35,293 bases of DNA from Luteimonas salinisoli. Lineage in GTDB: Bacteria > Pseudomonadota > Gammaproteobacteria > Xanthomonadales > Xanthomonadaceae. The DNA lies in assembly GCF_013425525.1 (NCBI RefSeq), contig NZ_JACCKA010000042.1, forward strand, positions 1 through 35,293. Reading direction: 5' to 3'. Within the stretch, counting starts at the first letter, position 1, and each line of letters begins with the position of its first letter. Below are positions 1 to 9,393 of this stretch, one piece after another. Both the position numbers and the translations under genes were made by a program. The notes below the pieces were generated by a model, which saw only the letters and a program-made list of their open reading frames with translations, ran no database searches and was not told the origin of the DNA.

Positions 1-603
1 GCGCACGACGCCGCCGCGGCGCCGCCGCTCGGCTATGCGCTGGCGCAGCTGCACGGCATCTACATCCTCAGCCAGTGCGCCGACGGCATGGTGGTGGTGG
101 ACATGCACGCGGCGCACGAACGCATCGGCTACGAAAAACTGAAGAGCGCGCACGACAGCGAGGGCCTGCGGACCCAGCCGCTGCTGGTGCCGCAGACCGT
201 GGCGGTCTCCGAGCGCGAGGCCGAGGTGGCCGAGCGCGAGGCGACGACGCTGGCCGAACTCGGCTTCGAGGTCACCCGCGCCGGGCCGCAGTCGCTGCTG
301 CTGCGCGCGGTGCCGGCGCTGCTCGCCGAGGGCGACACCGAGGCGCTGCTGCGCGACGTGCTGGCCGACCTGCGCGAGCACGGCGAGAGCCGCCGCGTCG
401 CCGGCGCGCGCGACGCGCTGCTTTCGACCATGGCCTGCCACGGCGCGGTGCGCGCCAACCGCCGGCTCACGGTGCCGGAAATGAACGCCCTGCTCCGGCA
501 GATGGAGGAGACGGAGCGTTCCGGGCAATGCAATCATGGGCGTCCGACCTGGGCGCGTTTCGGCTTGGCGGAAATCGATCGCTGGTTCATGCGGGGGCGT
601 TGA
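1..603 (+). CDS. mutL: DNA mismatch repair protein MutL, C-terminal part (5' end outside window)
   Basis: The reading frame is open from base 1 and ends at TGA 601-603, so about 200 residues of the C-terminal dimerisation domain are present. The segment reading [11 protein letters not shown] near the start and the ending with QCNHGRPT...RWFMRGR are hallmarks of the MutL C-terminal domain, including the conserved CNHGRPT motif near the end. MutL is the ATP-driven matchmaker that links MutS bound at a mismatch to the downstream nicking and excision machinery. The N-terminal GHKL ATPase is off the window. The next gene starts one base after this stop, which suggests co-transcription. Confidence 0.95.
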   Translation, partial: AHDAAAAPPLGYALAQLHGIYILSQCADGMVVVDMHAAHERIGYEKLKSAHDSEGLRTQPLLVPQTVAVSEREAEVAEREATTLAELGFEVTRAGPQSLLLRAVPALLAEGDTEALLRDVLADLREHGESRRVAGARDALLSTMACHGAVRANRRLTVPEMNALLRQMEETERSGQCNHGRPTWARFGLAEIDRWFMRGR

Positions 604-604
604 A

Positions 605-1588
605 ATGGGAATGAACGGAAAGTCTGTATGGATGACCGTGGCGCTTGCCGCGCTGGTGGCCGGCTGCGGGCGTAGCCCGCAGAGTCCGGAGGATGCCGCG
701 GCGATGGCAGGCGCGGGGACGTCGGTCGAGACCGAGGACGTCGCAGCGGTGCCGGGCGCCGACCCGGCATTCGTGCGCGAGCAGGAAGCCTGGCGCGAAC
801 AGCGCCGCGAGCGCCTGCTGGCGCCGGACGGCTGGACCGGCCTGGTCGGACTGCACTGGATCGAACTCAAGGCGCACTACATCGGCAGCGCCAGCGGCCT
901 GCGCCTGGCCAAGGGGCCGCCGCGGATCGGCCTGCTCCAGCAGGAAGGCCGGCGCCTGTACTTCACTCCCGAGAAGGACGTGGAGCTGACCCTCGACGGG
1001 GAACCGCTGACCAGCCGCGCCGAACTGCACGACGACCGCAGCGAGACGCCCAGCACGCTCGGCTTCGATGAAGGCAAGGGCGAGATCACGGTGATCGCGC
1101 GCGGCGGCCGCCGGGCCCTGCGGGTGCGCCACGACGAGGCCGAGGGGCGCACCGGCTTCACCGGACTCGACTACTGGCCGATGGACCCGGACTGGCGCGT
1201 GCAGGGCCGGTTCGTAGAGCATCCGCCGGGCAGGACGATCGAGATCGCCAACATCATCGGCATCGTCGAGGCGCAGCCGAACCCCGGCGTGGTGGAGTTC
1301 GAGCGCGACGGCCAGCAGTACCGGCTGGAGGCGCTGGAGGACGAGGACGGCGGGCTGTTCCTGGTGCTGGCCGACCGTACCAACGGCCAGGGCAGCTACG
1401 GCGCCGGCCGCTATCTCGACGCCGACGCGCCCGACGCCCAGGGCAACGTGACGCTCGACTTCAACCGCACCTACAATCCGCCGTGCGCGTTCACCGCCTA
1501 CGCCACCTGCCCGCTGCCTCCGGAGGCGAACCGCCTGGACCTGCGCATCACCGCCGGCGAGAAGGCCTACGCCGGGCCCGTCATCTGA
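605..1588 (+). CDS. DUF1684 domain lipoprotein
   Basis: The protein has 327 residues. I chose ATG 605 because it begins one base after the mutL stop and gives a classic lipoprotein signal, MGMNGKSVWMTVALAALVAGC, with lipobox LVAG|C; ATG 611 is a possible alternative start. After a short variable stretch the rest matches the DUF1684 family as I know it: WREQRRERLLAPDGWTGLVG near the start, and near the end LADRTNGQGSYGAGRYL, then LDFNRTYNPPCAFTAYATC and PLPPEANRL. The function of DUF1684 is unknown to me. It is probably anchored in a membrane facing the periplasm. It is likely in one transcript with mutL and the TraB gene that follows 25 bases downstream. Confidence 0.88.
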   Translation: MGMNGKSVWMTVALAALVAGCGRSPQSPEDAAAMAGAGTSVETEDVAAVPGADPAFVREQEAWREQRRERLLAPDGWTGLVGLHWIELKAHYIGSASGLRLAKGPPRIGLLQQEGRRLYFTPEKDVELTLDGEPLTSRAELHDDRSETPSTLGFDEGKGEITVIARGGRRALRVRHDEAEGRTGFTGLDYWPMDPDWRVQGRFVEHPPGRTIEIANIIGIVEAQPNPGVVEFERDGQQYRLEALEDEDGGLFLVLADRTNGQGSYGAGRYLDADAPDAQGNVTLDFNRTYNPPCAFTAYATCPLPPEANRLDLRITAGEKAYAGPVI

Positions 1589-1613
1589 TCCCACGCAAAG
1601 CAAGGACGTCGTC

Positions 1614-2588
1614 ATGCGCCTGTCGAAACGAATCCCGCTCAAGCCGCTGCTGCTGGCCGCGTTCGCCATCGCCCTGGTCGGCGGCGTGCATGCCGAAAAG
1701 CCCGGTGCCGCGCCCGCCGCGCCGCCCGCCGCCGCCGCACCGCCGGTCCCGCTGTTGTGGAAGGTCTCCGACGGCGACAGCGCGGTCTACCTGCTGGGCT
1801 CGTTCCACCTGCTCAAGCCGGGCGACTACCCGCTGTCGGCCGACGTCGACGCCGCGTTCGACGACGTCGAGCGGCTGGTGTTCGAGATCCCGCCGGAAGA
1901 GATGAACTCGCCGACCCTCGGCATGAAGATGGGCCAGGCGGCGATGCGCACCGACGGCACCCAGCTCGACAGCGAACTGCCGGCCGGCACCGCCGCCGAG
2001 CTCCAGGCGTGGCTGGCGTCCAATGCCGCCAGCCTGCAGAAGATGCAGCTCACCCCGCAGGTGCTGCAGATGTTCGAGCCCTGGTTCGTGGCGCTGATGG
2101 TCACCATCACCGAGATGACCAACCACGGCCTCGACCCCGCCCTGGGCCTGGATGCGCACCTGGCCAAGCGCGCCGCCGAGGCCGGCAAGCCCACCTCCGG
2201 CCTGGAGACCGGCGAGCAGCAGATCGCCTTCCTCGACGGCATGGATCGCAAGGAGCAGCTGCAGTTCCTGCAGGAGTCGCTCAAGGCCACCGGCGACAAG
2301 GGCCGCGAGGAGATCGAGACCCTGCACAAGGCCTGGCGCGACGGCGACGCCCAGGGCATGTGGGACGGCATGGCCGCGAAAATGCGCGCGCAGTTCCCGG
2401 AGCTGTATCGCCGCATCAACGTCGAGCGCAACGACGCCTGGGTGCCGAAGGTCGAGGCGATGCTGGGCGAGGACGGCAACGCCCTGGTCGTGGTGGGGGC
2501 GCTGCACCTGCTCGGCGAGGACGGCGTAGTCGCCAAGCTCGAGGCGAAGGGCCTCGAGGTGGAGCGGATCTGCTCGGCCTGCCGCTGA
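1614..2588 (+). CDS. TraB/GumN family protein, exported
   Basis: This is a 324-residue protein with an N-terminal signal (RLSKRIPLKPLLLAAFAIAL..GGVHA) followed by an Ala/Pro-rich linker. The mature part opens with LLWKVSDGDSAVYLLGSFHL, the TraB/GumN signature, and near the C-terminus carries the second conserved block NALVVVGALHLLGEDGV. The family is related to Tiki/EreA-type hydrolases. The conserved GSFHL and GALHL histidine motifs are consistent with a metal-dependent peptidase-like fold, but the substrate is unknown. The gene follows the DUF1684 gene with a 25-base gap. Downstream, a paired inverted repeat begins 37 bases after the stop. Confidence 0.88.
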   Translation: MRLSKRIPLKPLLLAAFAIALVGGVHAEKPGAAPAAPPAAAAPPVPLLWKVSDGDSAVYLLGSFHLLKPGDYPLSADVDAAFDDVERLVFEIPPEEMNSPTLGMKMGQAAMRTDGTQLDSELPAGTAAELQAWLASNAASLQKMQLTPQVLQMFEPWFVALMVTITEMTNHGLDPALGLDAHLAKRAAEAGKPTSGLETGEQQIAFLDGMDRKEQLQFLQESLKATGDKGREEIETLHKAWRDGDAQGMWDGMAAKMRAQFPELYRRINVERNDAWVPKVEAMLGEDGNALVVVGALHLLGEDGVVAKLEAKGLEVERICSACR

Positions 2589-2625
2589 GCCGGCGCACGA
2601 TGGCGTGGCCGGCCGGGCCGTCCTT

Positions 2626-2763
2626 GTAGGAGCGGCCCATGGCCGCGAAAGGCGGCGCGGCTGGAAACGCCTGGAATCACCGCCGACTCATCGGCATCGC
2701 CCGGAATCGCCGCCACCCCGGCCGGAACCACCCCCGGCCGTCGCGGCCATGGGCCGCTCCTAC
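2626..2763. repeat. Inverted pair of REP-like repeats (family A)
   Basis: A unit beginning GTAGGAGCGGCCCATGGCC and ending GCGAA occupies 2626-2649, and its reverse complement occupies 2741-2763. Between them lie about 90 bases of degenerate GC-rich sequence with loose repeats around GGAATCGCC. The pair sits between two convergent genes (TraB/GumN and rsxB). The same unit recurs as a pair at 20186-20323 and as single copies at 21796 and 22120, so it is an interspersed family. The inverted unit supplies the TAG stop of rsxB (2760-2762). It could act as a bidirectional terminator or mRNA-end stabiliser. Confidence 0.9.
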
Positions 2764-3197
2764 GGGAGGTCCGTCGTGGGCGCCGGCGCCGTCATCACGA
2801 TGCAGTCGACCGGGCAGGCGGGCAGGCACAGCTCGCAGCCGGTGCACAGCGGCTCGAGGACGGTGTGCATGGCCTTCGCGCCGCCGATGATGGCGTCGAC
2901 GGGGCAGGCCTGGATGCACTTGGTGCAGCCGATGCAGTCGGCCTCGACGACCAGGGCCACCGCGGGCGCGGGATGGTGCGCGCCGCGCGCGCGGTCGTAG
3001 GGCCGCGGCGCGCGGCCGAGCAGCAGCGCCAGCGCGCGCGCGCCGGCGTCGCCGCCGGGCGGACAGCGGTCGATGTCCACCTCGCCGGCGGCCAGGGCCT
3101 CCGCGTACGGACGGCAGCCGTCGAAGCCGCACTGTCCACACTGGGTCTGCGGCAGCAGACGGTCGATGCGCTCGACGATGTCGGCGCCGCCGGTCAC
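2760..3197 (-). CDS. rsxB: RnfB/RsxB-like electron transport complex ferredoxin subunit
   Basis: The protein has 145 residues if it starts at GTG 3197, just after a GGGGGA run and 13 bases past the metG stop. An ATG at 3251 inside metG is possible but adds a basic tail that is unlike the family. It starts with a cluster-binding segment [18 protein letters not shown], as in the 4Fe-4S domain of RnfB, followed by two ferredoxin-type clusters, [12 protein letters not shown] and [12 protein letters not shown]. The N-terminal membrane helix of typical RnfB is missing; this shorter form is usual next to metG in xanthomonads, as I recall. It is expected to pass electrons in an Rnf/Rsx-type or related redox system. 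Its stop codon lies inside a family A repeat. Confidence 0.88.
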   Translation of the reverse strand: MTGGADIVERIDRLLPQTQCGQCGFDGCRPYAEALAAGEVDIDRCPPGGDAGARALALLLGRAPRPYDRARGAHHPAPAVALVVEADCIGCTKCIQACPVDAIIGGAKAMHTVLEPLCTGCELCLPACPVDCIVMTAPAPTTDLP

Positions 3198-3210
3198 GTC
3201 CCCCGCCCGG

Positions 3211-5322
3211 TCACCGCACCGGCATGCCCGGCTGCGCGCCTTCGTCGGCATGCAGCAGGGCCAGCGCGCCGGCGTCGAAGCCGGCCGAGAGGATCATGCC
3301 CTCGCTCAGCCCGAAGCGCATCTTGCGCGGCGCCAGGTTGGCGATGAACACGACGTTGCGGCCGACGAGCCTCTCGGGCTCGCCGTAGCTGGCGCGGATG
3401 CCGGAGAAGATCTGGCGCCGGCCGAGCTCGCCGGCGTCGAGTTCGAAGCGCAGCAACTTGTCCGAACCCTCCACGAACTCGCAGGCCAGCACCCGGCCGA
3501 CGCGCAGATCGAGCTTCGCGAAATCGTCGATGCCCACGACTCCGCCGGACTGGGGGACCGCTTCGGCGGTTGCCGTCCTGCCCCCGCCCTGGGCTGCTGC
3601 CTTGGCGGAGGCCGCCTCGTCGCCGCCGGCCTGCTTCGCGGCCGCAGTCGCAGCGCCGGCGGGGCCGGCCGAGAGGGTGTCCTTGCTCGCTTCGGTCATG
3701 GCGTCGATCTGCTTCGGGTCGAGTCGGGTGAACAGCGGCGCGTAGGGCCGGATGGCGTGGTCCAGAAGCGGTGCATCCAGGTCCTGCCAGCGCGCCATCG
3801 GCGCGGCCAGGAACGACTCCACCTGCGCCGCCAGCGCCGGCAGCACCGGGCGCAGCGCCGCGGCCAGCACCCGGAACAGGTTCAGGCCCTGGGTGCAGAC
3901 CGCCTGCAGCTCGGCATCGGCGCCGGACTGCTTGGCGATCACCCAGGGTTTCTTCTCGTCGACGTAGCGGTTGGCCTCGTCGGCCAGGGCCATCGCCATG
4001 CGCAGCACCGCCGCCGGGTCGTTGCGTTCATAGGCCTCGCGCATCGGCGCCAGGCCGGCGACGAACCGCGCGTACATGTCCGGTTCGGGCAGCGCCGCCG
4101 CCAGGCGCCCGTCGAAACGCTTGCCGATGAAGCCGGCGCAGCGGCTGGCGAGGTTGACGAACTTGCCGACCAGGTCGGCGTTGACCCGGGCGACGAAATC
4201 CGAGAGGTTCAGGTCGAGATCGTCGACGCCGCCCGAGGACTTGGCGGCGTAGTAGTAGCGCAGCGCCTCGGGGTGCAGCCCGCAGTCGAGATAGGTACGC
4301 GCCATCACGAAGGTGCCGCGCGATTTCGACATCTTGGCGCCGTCGACGGTGAGATAGCCGTTGACGTGCAGCCGCGTCGGCGCGCGGAAGCCGGCGCCGT
4401 GCAGCACCGCCGGCCAGAACAGGCCGTGGAAGTTCACGATGTCCTTGCCGATGAAGTGGTGCAGTTCGGCGGCGCTGTCCGGTGCCAGGTAGTCGAAGAA
4501 ATTCAGCCCCTCGCGCTCGCACAGCGCCTGGAAGCTGCTGAGGTAGCCGATCGGCGCGTCCAGCCACACGTACAGGAACTTGCCCGGGTGGCCCGGGATC
4601 TGGAAACCGAAGTACGGCGCGTCGCGGGAGATGTCCCAGGCGCGCAGCCCGCCCTCGCCGTCGAGCCACTCCCTGAGCTTGGCCTTGACGCCGTCGGGCG
4701 CCACGTCGCCGCGCAGCCACTGGCGCAGGAACGCTTCGAACCCGCCGACCTCGAAGAAGAAGTGTTCCGACTCGCGCAGTTCCGGGGTGGCGCCGGACAG
4801 CACCGAGCGCGCCTCCTTCAGGTCGGTCGGCGCGTAGGTGGCGCCGCAGTGCTCGCAGTTGTCGCCGTACTGGTCGGGCGTGCCGCAGTTGGGGCAGATG
4901 CCCTTGATGTAGCGGTCCGGCAGGAACATGCCCTTGGCCGGGTCGTAGAACTGCTCCACCGCCCGCCGCGAGATGTGGCCGTTGTGCTCGAGCTTGCCGT
5001 AGACCGCCTCGGTGAGCGCGCGGTGGCGCGCCGAGTGCGTCGAATCGTAGTGGTCGAACGCCACGCCGAACGCGGCGAAGTCGCGCTCGTGCTCCGCCTG
5101 CACCGCGGCGATGAAGGCCTCCGGGGTGGTGCCGGCCTTCTCGGCGGCCAGCATGATCGGGGTGCCGTGGGTGTCGTCGGCGCAGACGAAGTGCGCGGTC
5201 TCGCCGGCCATGCGCCGCGCCCGCACCCAGATGTCGGCCTGGATGTAGCCCACCAGGTGGCCCAGGTGCAGCGGACCGTTGGCGTAGGGCAGGGCGGTGG
5301 TGACGATCGCGGTGCGGGACAT
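3211..5322 (-). CDS. metG: Methionyl-tRNA synthetase
   Basis: The protein has 703 residues and charges tRNA-Met with methionine in the cytoplasm. The class I signature HLGH is at residues 19-22 and KMSKS at about 330-334. A zinc-knuckle segment [17 protein letters not shown] lies near residues 144-160. After the anticodon-binding helices, an Ala/Gly-rich low-complexity linker (about residues 550-600) leads to a C-terminal tRNA-binding domain ([20 protein letters not shown]...), the Trbp111-like dimerisation module found in long MetG proteins. The ATG at 5322 gives the expected N-terminus [20 protein letters not shown]. rsxB follows closely on the same strand. The antisense strand also has a long open frame, but it is a GC artefact. 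Confidence 0.97.
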   Translation of the reverse strand: MSRTAIVTTALPYANGPLHLGHLVGYIQADIWVRARRMAGETAHFVCADDTHGTPIMLAAEKAGTTPEAFIAAVQAEHERDFAAFGVAFDHYDSTHSARHRALTEAVYGKLEHNGHISRRAVEQFYDPAKGMFLPDRYIKGICPNCGTPDQYGDNCEHCGATYAPTDLKEARSVLSGATPELRESEHFFFEVGGFEAFLRQWLRGDVAPDGVKAKLREWLDGEGGLRAWDISRDAPYFGFQIPGHPGKFLYVWLDAPIGYLSSFQALCEREGLNFFDYLAPDSAAELHHFIGKDIVNFHGLFWPAVLHGAGFRAPTRLHVNGYLTVDGAKMSKSRGTFVMARTYLDCGLHPEALRYYYAAKSSGGVDDLDLNLSDFVARVNADLVGKFVNLASRCAGFIGKRFDGRLAAALPEPDMYARFVAGLAPMREAYERNDPAAVLRMAMALADEANRYVDEKKPWVIAKQSGADAELQAVCTQGLNLFRVLAAALRPVLPALAAQVESFLAAPMARWQDLDAPLLDHAIRPYAPLFTRLDPKQIDAMTEASKDTLSAGPAGAATAAAKQAGGDEAASAKAAAQGGGRTATAEAVPQSGGVVGIDDFAKLDLRVGRVLACEFVEGSDKLLRFELDAGELGRRQIFSGIRASYGEPERLVGRNVVFIANLAPRKMRFGLSEGMILSAGFDAGALALLHADEGAQPGMPVR

Positions 5323-5426
5323 GGCGGCCGGCGCTGGGACGGCCGGCGATTATCGCATGGCCGCCGCGGCCTCCAGCCGCCGCCCTGGGCAACGGCGGCG
5401 GGCTCGCGTCGCGCCGGCCGCGAACG

Positions 5427-5456
5427 CGAACGGCCCGGCGATTGCCGGGCCGTTCG
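5427..5456. terminator. Perfect 13-bp stem-loop between DUF2147 and metG
   Basis: CGAACGGCCCGGC (5427-5439) and GCCGGGCCGTTCG (5444-5456) form a perfect 13-bp stem with a GATT loop. It lies 24 bases beyond the stop of the leftward DUF2147 gene and upstream of metG. There is no strong T-run on either strand (GGGGGTTTC on the plus side), so it could be a terminator for the DUF2147 transcript or an mRNA-stabilising hairpin. Confidence 0.6.
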
Positions 5457-5479
5457 GGGGTTTCAGCGCCGTCGCGCCG

Positions 5480-5908
5480 TCACTCGCGCTGCCACACCTG
5501 CTCGCGGCAGATGAAGGCCACGCAGCCGGACACGCCGAGCCGGTTGGGATCGATCAGCTGCGCCTTGGAGCGGTAGGTCTTGCCCTTGGCCGGATCGAGG
5601 ATGGTGCCGCCCGACCAGGCCTGGCCATCGGGCTTGAGGTCCCAGAGGATCGTCATGCCCTCGATCGGCTGGTCCTTGCGCTCGCCGCTGCACTTGTCGC
5701 AGGTCGGGTTCGGGCCGCGGTCGGACTGCAGGACCTCCACCACCCGGCCCGACAGCGTGCCGTCGGCGGCCTGGGTGATCTCGACGATGGACTTGGGCTT
5801 GCCGGTCTCGTCGTCGATGGTCTTCCAGCGGCCCGCGGGGCCGTCCTGGGCGCCGGCGATCAGCGGCAGCGCCGCGAGCACCACGAATGCGATTGAACGT
5901 ATGGACAT
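5480..5908 (-). CDS. DUF2147 domain protein, exported
   Basis: The protein has 142 residues with a clear signal peptide (MSIRSIAFVVLAALPLIAGAQ). The mature part reads GRWKTIDDETGKPKSIVEI, as in the DUF2147 family, then PTCDKCSGERKDQPIEGMTI with two cysteines and the typical block GGTILDPAKGKTYRSKAQL. Members are small periplasmic or secreted beta-rich proteins of unknown function. The gene is divergent from mrp, with 152 bases between the starts, and is followed by a strong stem-loop, so it is likely its own transcript. Confidence 0.9.
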   Translation of the reverse strand: MSIRSIAFVVLAALPLIAGAQDGPAGRWKTIDDETGKPKSIVEITQAADGTLSGRVVEVLQSDRGPNPTCDKCSGERKDQPIEGMTILWDLKPDGQAWSGGTILDPAKGKTYRSKAQLIDPNRLGVSGCVAFICREQVWQRE

Positions 5909-6060
5909 GATTCCCTCCGAAATGATCAGTCGTTCCGGCCCCGGGCCGGCGGCAGGTCAGCGCCTTTATAACCGATCGCAGCGGCGGCCGGCCCGCGTGC
6001 GCGCCGTCCGTTCATGCGCCGGCGCAGGGTCCGGCCCGGGGCGCGGAGTAGACTGTCGGC

Positions 6061-6930
6061 ATGACAACGCAAGACCCACCCAGACGCGCCCACGCCCATG
6101 CCGTCCAGGGCACCCTCAAGCCGCTGCCGCGGGTCCGCAACATCATCGCCATCGGCTCGGGCAAGGGCGGGGTGGGCAAGTCCACCACCGCGGTGAACCT
6201 GGCCCTGGCGCTGGCCGGGGACGGCGCGCGGGTCGGGGTGCTCGATGCCGACGTGTACGGGCCGAGCATCCCGACCATGCTGGGCCTGTCCGGCCGGCCC
6301 GACAGCCCCGACGGCAAGTCGATCGTGCCGATGCGCGCGCACGGCATCGAGGCGATGTCGATCGGGCTGCTGGTGGAGCAGGACACGCCGATGATCTGGC
6401 GCGGGCCGATGGCGACCTCCGCGTTGACGCAGCTGCTCAACGAAACCCTGTGGGGCGGCGACGAAGGCCTCGACTACCTCATCGTCGACCTGCCGCCGGG
6501 CACCGGCGACATCCAGCTCACCCTGGCGCAGAAGATCCCGGTGGCCGGCGCGGTCATCGTCACCACCCCGCAGGACGTCGCCACGCTGGATGCGCGCAAG
6601 GCGCTGAAGATGTTCCAGAAGGTGGACGTCGCGGTGCTCGGGCTGATCGAGAACATGGCCCAGCACGTCTGCACCAGCTGCGGCCACGTCGAGCACCTGT
6701 TCGGCCAGGGCGGCGGCGAGCGCATGGCGGAGCAGTACGGCGTGCCGCTGCTCGGTTCGCTGCCGCTGGAAGGCGGCATCCGCGAGCAGGGCGATGCCGG
6801 GGTGCCGGTGGTCGCCGCGCAGCCGGACTCGGTCGCGGCGCAGGCCTATCGCGATACCGCGCAGCGGCTGGTGGAGGCGTTGGCCAGGCGCCCACGCGCG
6901 TCGATGCCGATCTCGGCCTCGCTGGTGTGA
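6061..6930 (+). CDS. mrp: Mrp/ApbC iron-sulfur cluster carrier ATPase
   Basis: The protein has 289 residues. The deviant Walker A motif GSGKGGVGKST is at about residues 32-42, and it is followed by VLDADVYGPSIPTMLG and DYLIVDLPPGTGDIQLTL, all characteristic of Mrp/ApbC P-loop ATPases. The CxxC pair that binds a bridging 4Fe-4S cluster is present as CTSC at residues 204-207. The enzyme carries and delivers Fe-S clusters to apo-proteins. It lacks the N-terminal DUF59 domain seen in longer Mrp proteins, which is common. A GGAG sits upstream of ATG 6061. The metG-mrp-dcd neighbourhood is typical of Xanthomonadaceae as I know it. Confidence 0.95.
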   Translation: MTTQDPPRRAHAHAVQGTLKPLPRVRNIIAIGSGKGGVGKSTTAVNLALALAGDGARVGVLDADVYGPSIPTMLGLSGRPDSPDGKSIVPMRAHGIEAMSIGLLVEQDTPMIWRGPMATSALTQLLNETLWGGDEGLDYLIVDLPPGTGDIQLTLAQKIPVAGAVIVTTPQDVATLDARKALKMFQKVDVAVLGLIENMAQHVCTSCGHVEHLFGQGGGERMAEQYGVPLLGSLPLEGGIREQGDAGVPVVAAQPDSVAAQAYRDTAQRLVEALARRPRASMPISASLV

Positions 6931-7045
6931 GCGAGACCCCGGGCTGTCGGCTGCCCGGTCGCGCGCTGTCGACGATCGTGCGCGCGCGGCCACCCTTTCG
7001 CGTCCGCGCCGGATGCGCGCCAGTACGGGCAAGGTGGGGCCACTC

Positions 7046-7636
7046 GTGAAGCACCGGGCTGGCGCGTGGCTGCTCGCGCTGGTGCTGCTGGCGCCCTTTG
7101 CGGCTGCGGCCGGCCATACCCGCCTGGCCGCGGCGGCCGAGGCGCAGGTCGGTGTCACCCTGCACTACGACCCGGCCTACGCCCGCCTCGACTTCCCCGG
7201 TGGCGACGTGCCGGCCGATCGCGGCGTATGTACCGACGTGGTGGTGCGCGCGCTGCGCAGCGCCGTCGGTGCCGACCTGCAGGCGCTGGTGCACCAGGAC
7301 ATGCGCGACGCGTTCCACGCCTATCCCGCCCACTGGGGGCTGCGCGGGCCCGACCGCAACATCGACCATCGCCGGGTCCCGAACCTGGAAACCTTCCTGC
7401 AGCGCCGCGGACTGGCGCTGCCGCGTTCGGACGATCCGGCCGACTACCGCGCCGGCGACATCGTCAGCTGGCGCCTGCCCAACGGCCTGCCGCACATCGG
7501 CATCGTCGCCCGCCGCCGCGGCGCCCATGGCCGCCTGCTGGTGGTGCACAACATCGGCGCCGGCGCGCGGATGGAGGACGTGCTGTTCGCCTGGCCGGTG
7601 CAGGGCCACTACCGCTGGCCGGCCGGGGAACCGTAG
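7046..7636 (+). CDS. DUF1287 domain protein, exported
   Basis: I prefer GTG 7046: AAGGTGGGG stands just upstream (7031-7039) and the product (196 residues) then opens with a signal peptide, VKHRAGAWLLALVLLAPFAAAAG. ATG 7013 is in frame and would add 11 residues. The mature protein shows the DUF1287 pattern: VGVTLHYDPAYARLDFPGGD, then RGVCTDVVVRAL with a conserved Cys, later DIVSWRLPNGLPHIGIV with a His, and VVHNIGAGARMEDVLF. The Cys/His arrangement is reminiscent of NlpC/P60-like cysteine peptidases, so a cell-wall role is possible, but no function is established here. Confidence 0.86.
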   Translation: MKHRAGAWLLALVLLAPFAAAAGHTRLAAAAEAQVGVTLHYDPAYARLDFPGGDVPADRGVCTDVVVRALRSAVGADLQALVHQDMRDAFHAYPAHWGLRGPDRNIDHRRVPNLETFLQRRGLALPRSDDPADYRAGDIVSWRLPNGLPHIGIVARRRGAHGRLLVVHNIGAGARMEDVLFAWPVQGHYRWPAGEP

Positions 7637-7776
7637 CGGGGCGGCAGGTGCCGAAGTGGCCGCGTCCGCGCGGCTCTGGGTGAGCAGACAGGCCGCGCCC
7701 GCAGCGGACGGGATGAAGGGCGGCGCCGTCGCCCCTACAATACGGGCCCCTCCCGCAGCAGCCCGGACCCCAACGC

Positions 7777-8346
7777 ATGAGCATCAAGAGCGACCTCTGG
7801 ATCCGGCGCATGGCCGAGAACGGCGGCATGATCGAGCCGTTCGAGCCGGGGCAGGTGAAGCACGCCGCCGACGGCCACCGCATCGTCAGCTACGGCACCT
7901 CCAGCTACGGCTACGACGTGCGCTGTTCGCGCGAGTTCAAGGTATTCACCAACATCAACTCGACGATCGTCGATCCCAAGGCCTTCGACCCCGGCAGCTT
8001 CGTCGACGTCGAGGCCGACCAGTGCATCATCCCGCCGAACTCGTTCGCGCTCGCGCGCACCGTCGAGTACTTCCGCATCCCGCGCGACGTGCTGGTGGTG
8101 TGCCTGGGCAAGAGCACCTACGCGCGCTGCGGCATCATCGTCAACGTCACCCCGCTCGAGCCGGAGTGGGAGGGCCACGTGACCCTCGAGTTCAGCAACA
8201 CCACCCCGCTGCCGGCGCGCATCTATGCCAACGAGGGCGTGGCGCAGATGCTGTTCTTCCAGTCCGACGAGGTCTGCGAGACCTCCTACAAGGACCGCGG
8301 CGGCAAATACCAGGGCCAGCGCGGCGTCACTCTGCCGCGTACCTGA
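7777..8346 (+). CDS. dcd: dCTP deaminase
   Basis: The protein has 189 residues, the usual length. It deaminates dCTP to dUTP, the main route to dUMP for thymidylate synthesis in Gram-negative bacteria. The family blocks are intact: [12 protein letters not shown] at the start, [18 protein letters not shown], then [20 protein letters not shown] with the active-site Ser/Arg, [14 protein letters not shown] with the catalytic Glu, and the C-terminal [18 protein letters not shown] that closes over the nucleotide. The start is ATG 7777. The stop is followed by two repeat families. Confidence 0.97.
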   Translation: MSIKSDLWIRRMAENGGMIEPFEPGQVKHAADGHRIVSYGTSSYGYDVRCSREFKVFTNINSTIVDPKAFDPGSFVDVEADQCIIPPNSFALARTVEYFRIPRDVLVVCLGKSTYARCGIIVNVTPLEPEWEGHVTLEFSNTTPLPARIYANEGVAQMLFFQSDEVCETSYKDRGGKYQGQRGVTLPRT

Positions 8347-8398
8347 GGCCAGTCCGCGTCGCCCGCCAGCCCGTACCGCCACCGTCGCGAAGCATCCC

Positions 8399-8422
8399 GT
8401 CGGAGCGTGCCTTGCACGCGAA
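8399..8422 (+). repeat. Degenerate family B repeat
   Basis: GTCGGAGCGTGCCTTGCACG, ending in CGAA, is a two-mismatch copy of the unit seen at 9312 and 15380 (GTAGGAGCGTGCCATGCACG...). It lies between the convergent genes dcd and pcp. The centre GCGTGC..GCACGC can form a small stem. Confidence 0.75.
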
Positions 8423-8459
8423 GCCGGTGGGGTCGCCGCTACGATTGGCGTCGGATACC

Positions 8460-8526
8460 GTAGAGCGGAGCTTGCTCCGCTGCCGTCGGCTCCGGGGCGC
8501 GTGCAGCCGAGCAAGCTCGGCTCTAC
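8460..8526. repeat. Inverted pair of family C repeats
   Basis: The left unit GTAGAGCGGAGCTTGCTCCG (8460-8481 with its last bases) is itself an inverted repeat, GAGCGGAGC..GCTCCGCT. The right unit at 8505-8526 is the inverted sister type, ending GCTCGGCTCTAC. The first base of the right unit on the minus strand is the last base of the pcp stop codon, so the pcp coding region runs directly into the repeat. Related units are clustered at 18349-18510. Confidence 0.88.
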
Positions 8527-9191
8527 TAGTGCTCCGCGCCGGCGCTGATCTCCAGATCGGCTTCGGTCGTCAATGCGGTACGCACCGCCACTCGCAGCCC
8601 CGCCGTCACAGTCTCGACCGCCATGCACGGCGCGCCGGGGTGCCGGGACGCCTGCGCCGGCGAATACGGGATGTGGACGAATCCGCCGCGCACCCGCCCG
8701 CGTCGCAGCGCGTGCATCAAGCCGTAGAACACGTGATTGCAGACGTAGGTGCCGGCGCTCTGGGAGACCTCGGCGGGGATGCCGGCATCGCGCAGCGCCG
8801 CCAGCATCGCCTTGATCGGCAGGGTGGCGAAATATGCGGCCGGCCCGCCCGCCACCACCGCACGGTCGACCGGCTGCGCGCCGGCATTGTCGGCGATGCG
8901 GGCGTCGTCGACGTTGATCGCCACACGCTCCAGCGACAGGCGCGGGCGGCCGCCGGCCTGGCCCACGCACAGCACCAGTGCCGGTGCGGCCTGCCGCAGC
9001 GCCTCGCGCAACGCCCGCACCGAGGCTCCGAACTCGACCGGCAGCTCGCGTGCCACCACGCGGTGCCCGGCGATGCGTGCGCCGTGCAGCGCCGAAACCG
9101 CCTGCCAGCTGGGGTTGACCGCCTCGCCGCCGAACGGCGCGAAGCCGGTCAGCAGCACGGTCGGCACGCTGCGGGTCGACCGCGTGGCCAT
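8526..9191 (-). CDS. pcp: Pyroglutamyl-peptidase I (pyrrolidone-carboxylate peptidase)
   Basis: The protein has 221 residues from ATG 9191; longer in-frame starts at 9236 and 9326 add sequence foreign to the family. It removes N-terminal pyroglutamate (5-oxoproline) from peptides. The catalytic triad is visible: Glu88 in [11 protein letters not shown], Cys151 in [14 protein letters not shown] and His173 in FVHIPYSP. The N-terminus [19 protein letters not shown] is typical. It is the last gene of the leftward 5-oxoproline cluster, separated from DUF979 by about 200 bases that hold a family B repeat. Its product, free 5-oxoproline, is the substrate of the PxpA and PxpB-C proteins encoded upstream. 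The stop merges into a family C repeat. Confidence 0.95.
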   Translation of the reverse strand: MATRSTRSVPTVLLTGFAPFGGEAVNPSWQAVSALHGARIAGHRVVARELPVEFGASVRALREALRQAAPALVLCVGQAGGRPRLSLERVAINVDDARIADNAGAQPVDRAVVAGGPAAYFATLPIKAMLAALRDAGIPAEVSQSAGTYVCNHVFYGLMHALRRGRVRGGFVHIPYSPAQASRHPGAPCMAVETVTAGLRVAVRTALTTEADLEISAGAEH

Positions 9192-9311
9192 CAGGCGAGC
9201 CCGCTGAGCCAGGTCGGCGGCCGCGGGTCGGCGCATGCAGTGGTCCGCGTCGGCAGCACCGTTGCCTTGCGCACGGGGAGAACGGCCATCACCGAGAGGC
9301 GTTCGACCCCC

Positions 9312-9335
9312 GTAGGAGCGTGCCATGCACGCGAA
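9312..9335 (+). repeat. Family B repeat
   Basis: GTAGGAGCGTGCCATGCACG followed by CGAA is preceded by a C-run. It shares the GTAGGAGC head and GCGAA tail with family A but has a different core. It sits in the 202-base gap between DUF979 and pcp, inside the transcript of the cluster if the genes are co-transcribed. Confidence 0.85.
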
Positions 9336-9393
9336 CGCCGGCGCCGCCGGCGATCCCGCGGAAGTCTGCTGCGGACGAGTAGAGGCATCGCCA

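Noticed and set aside
3073..5514. Long open frame (about 810 codons) on the plus strand opposite metG
   Set aside because: Antisense shadow of a strongly conserved metG in GC-rich DNA; the translation is Arg/Val/His-biased with no domain.
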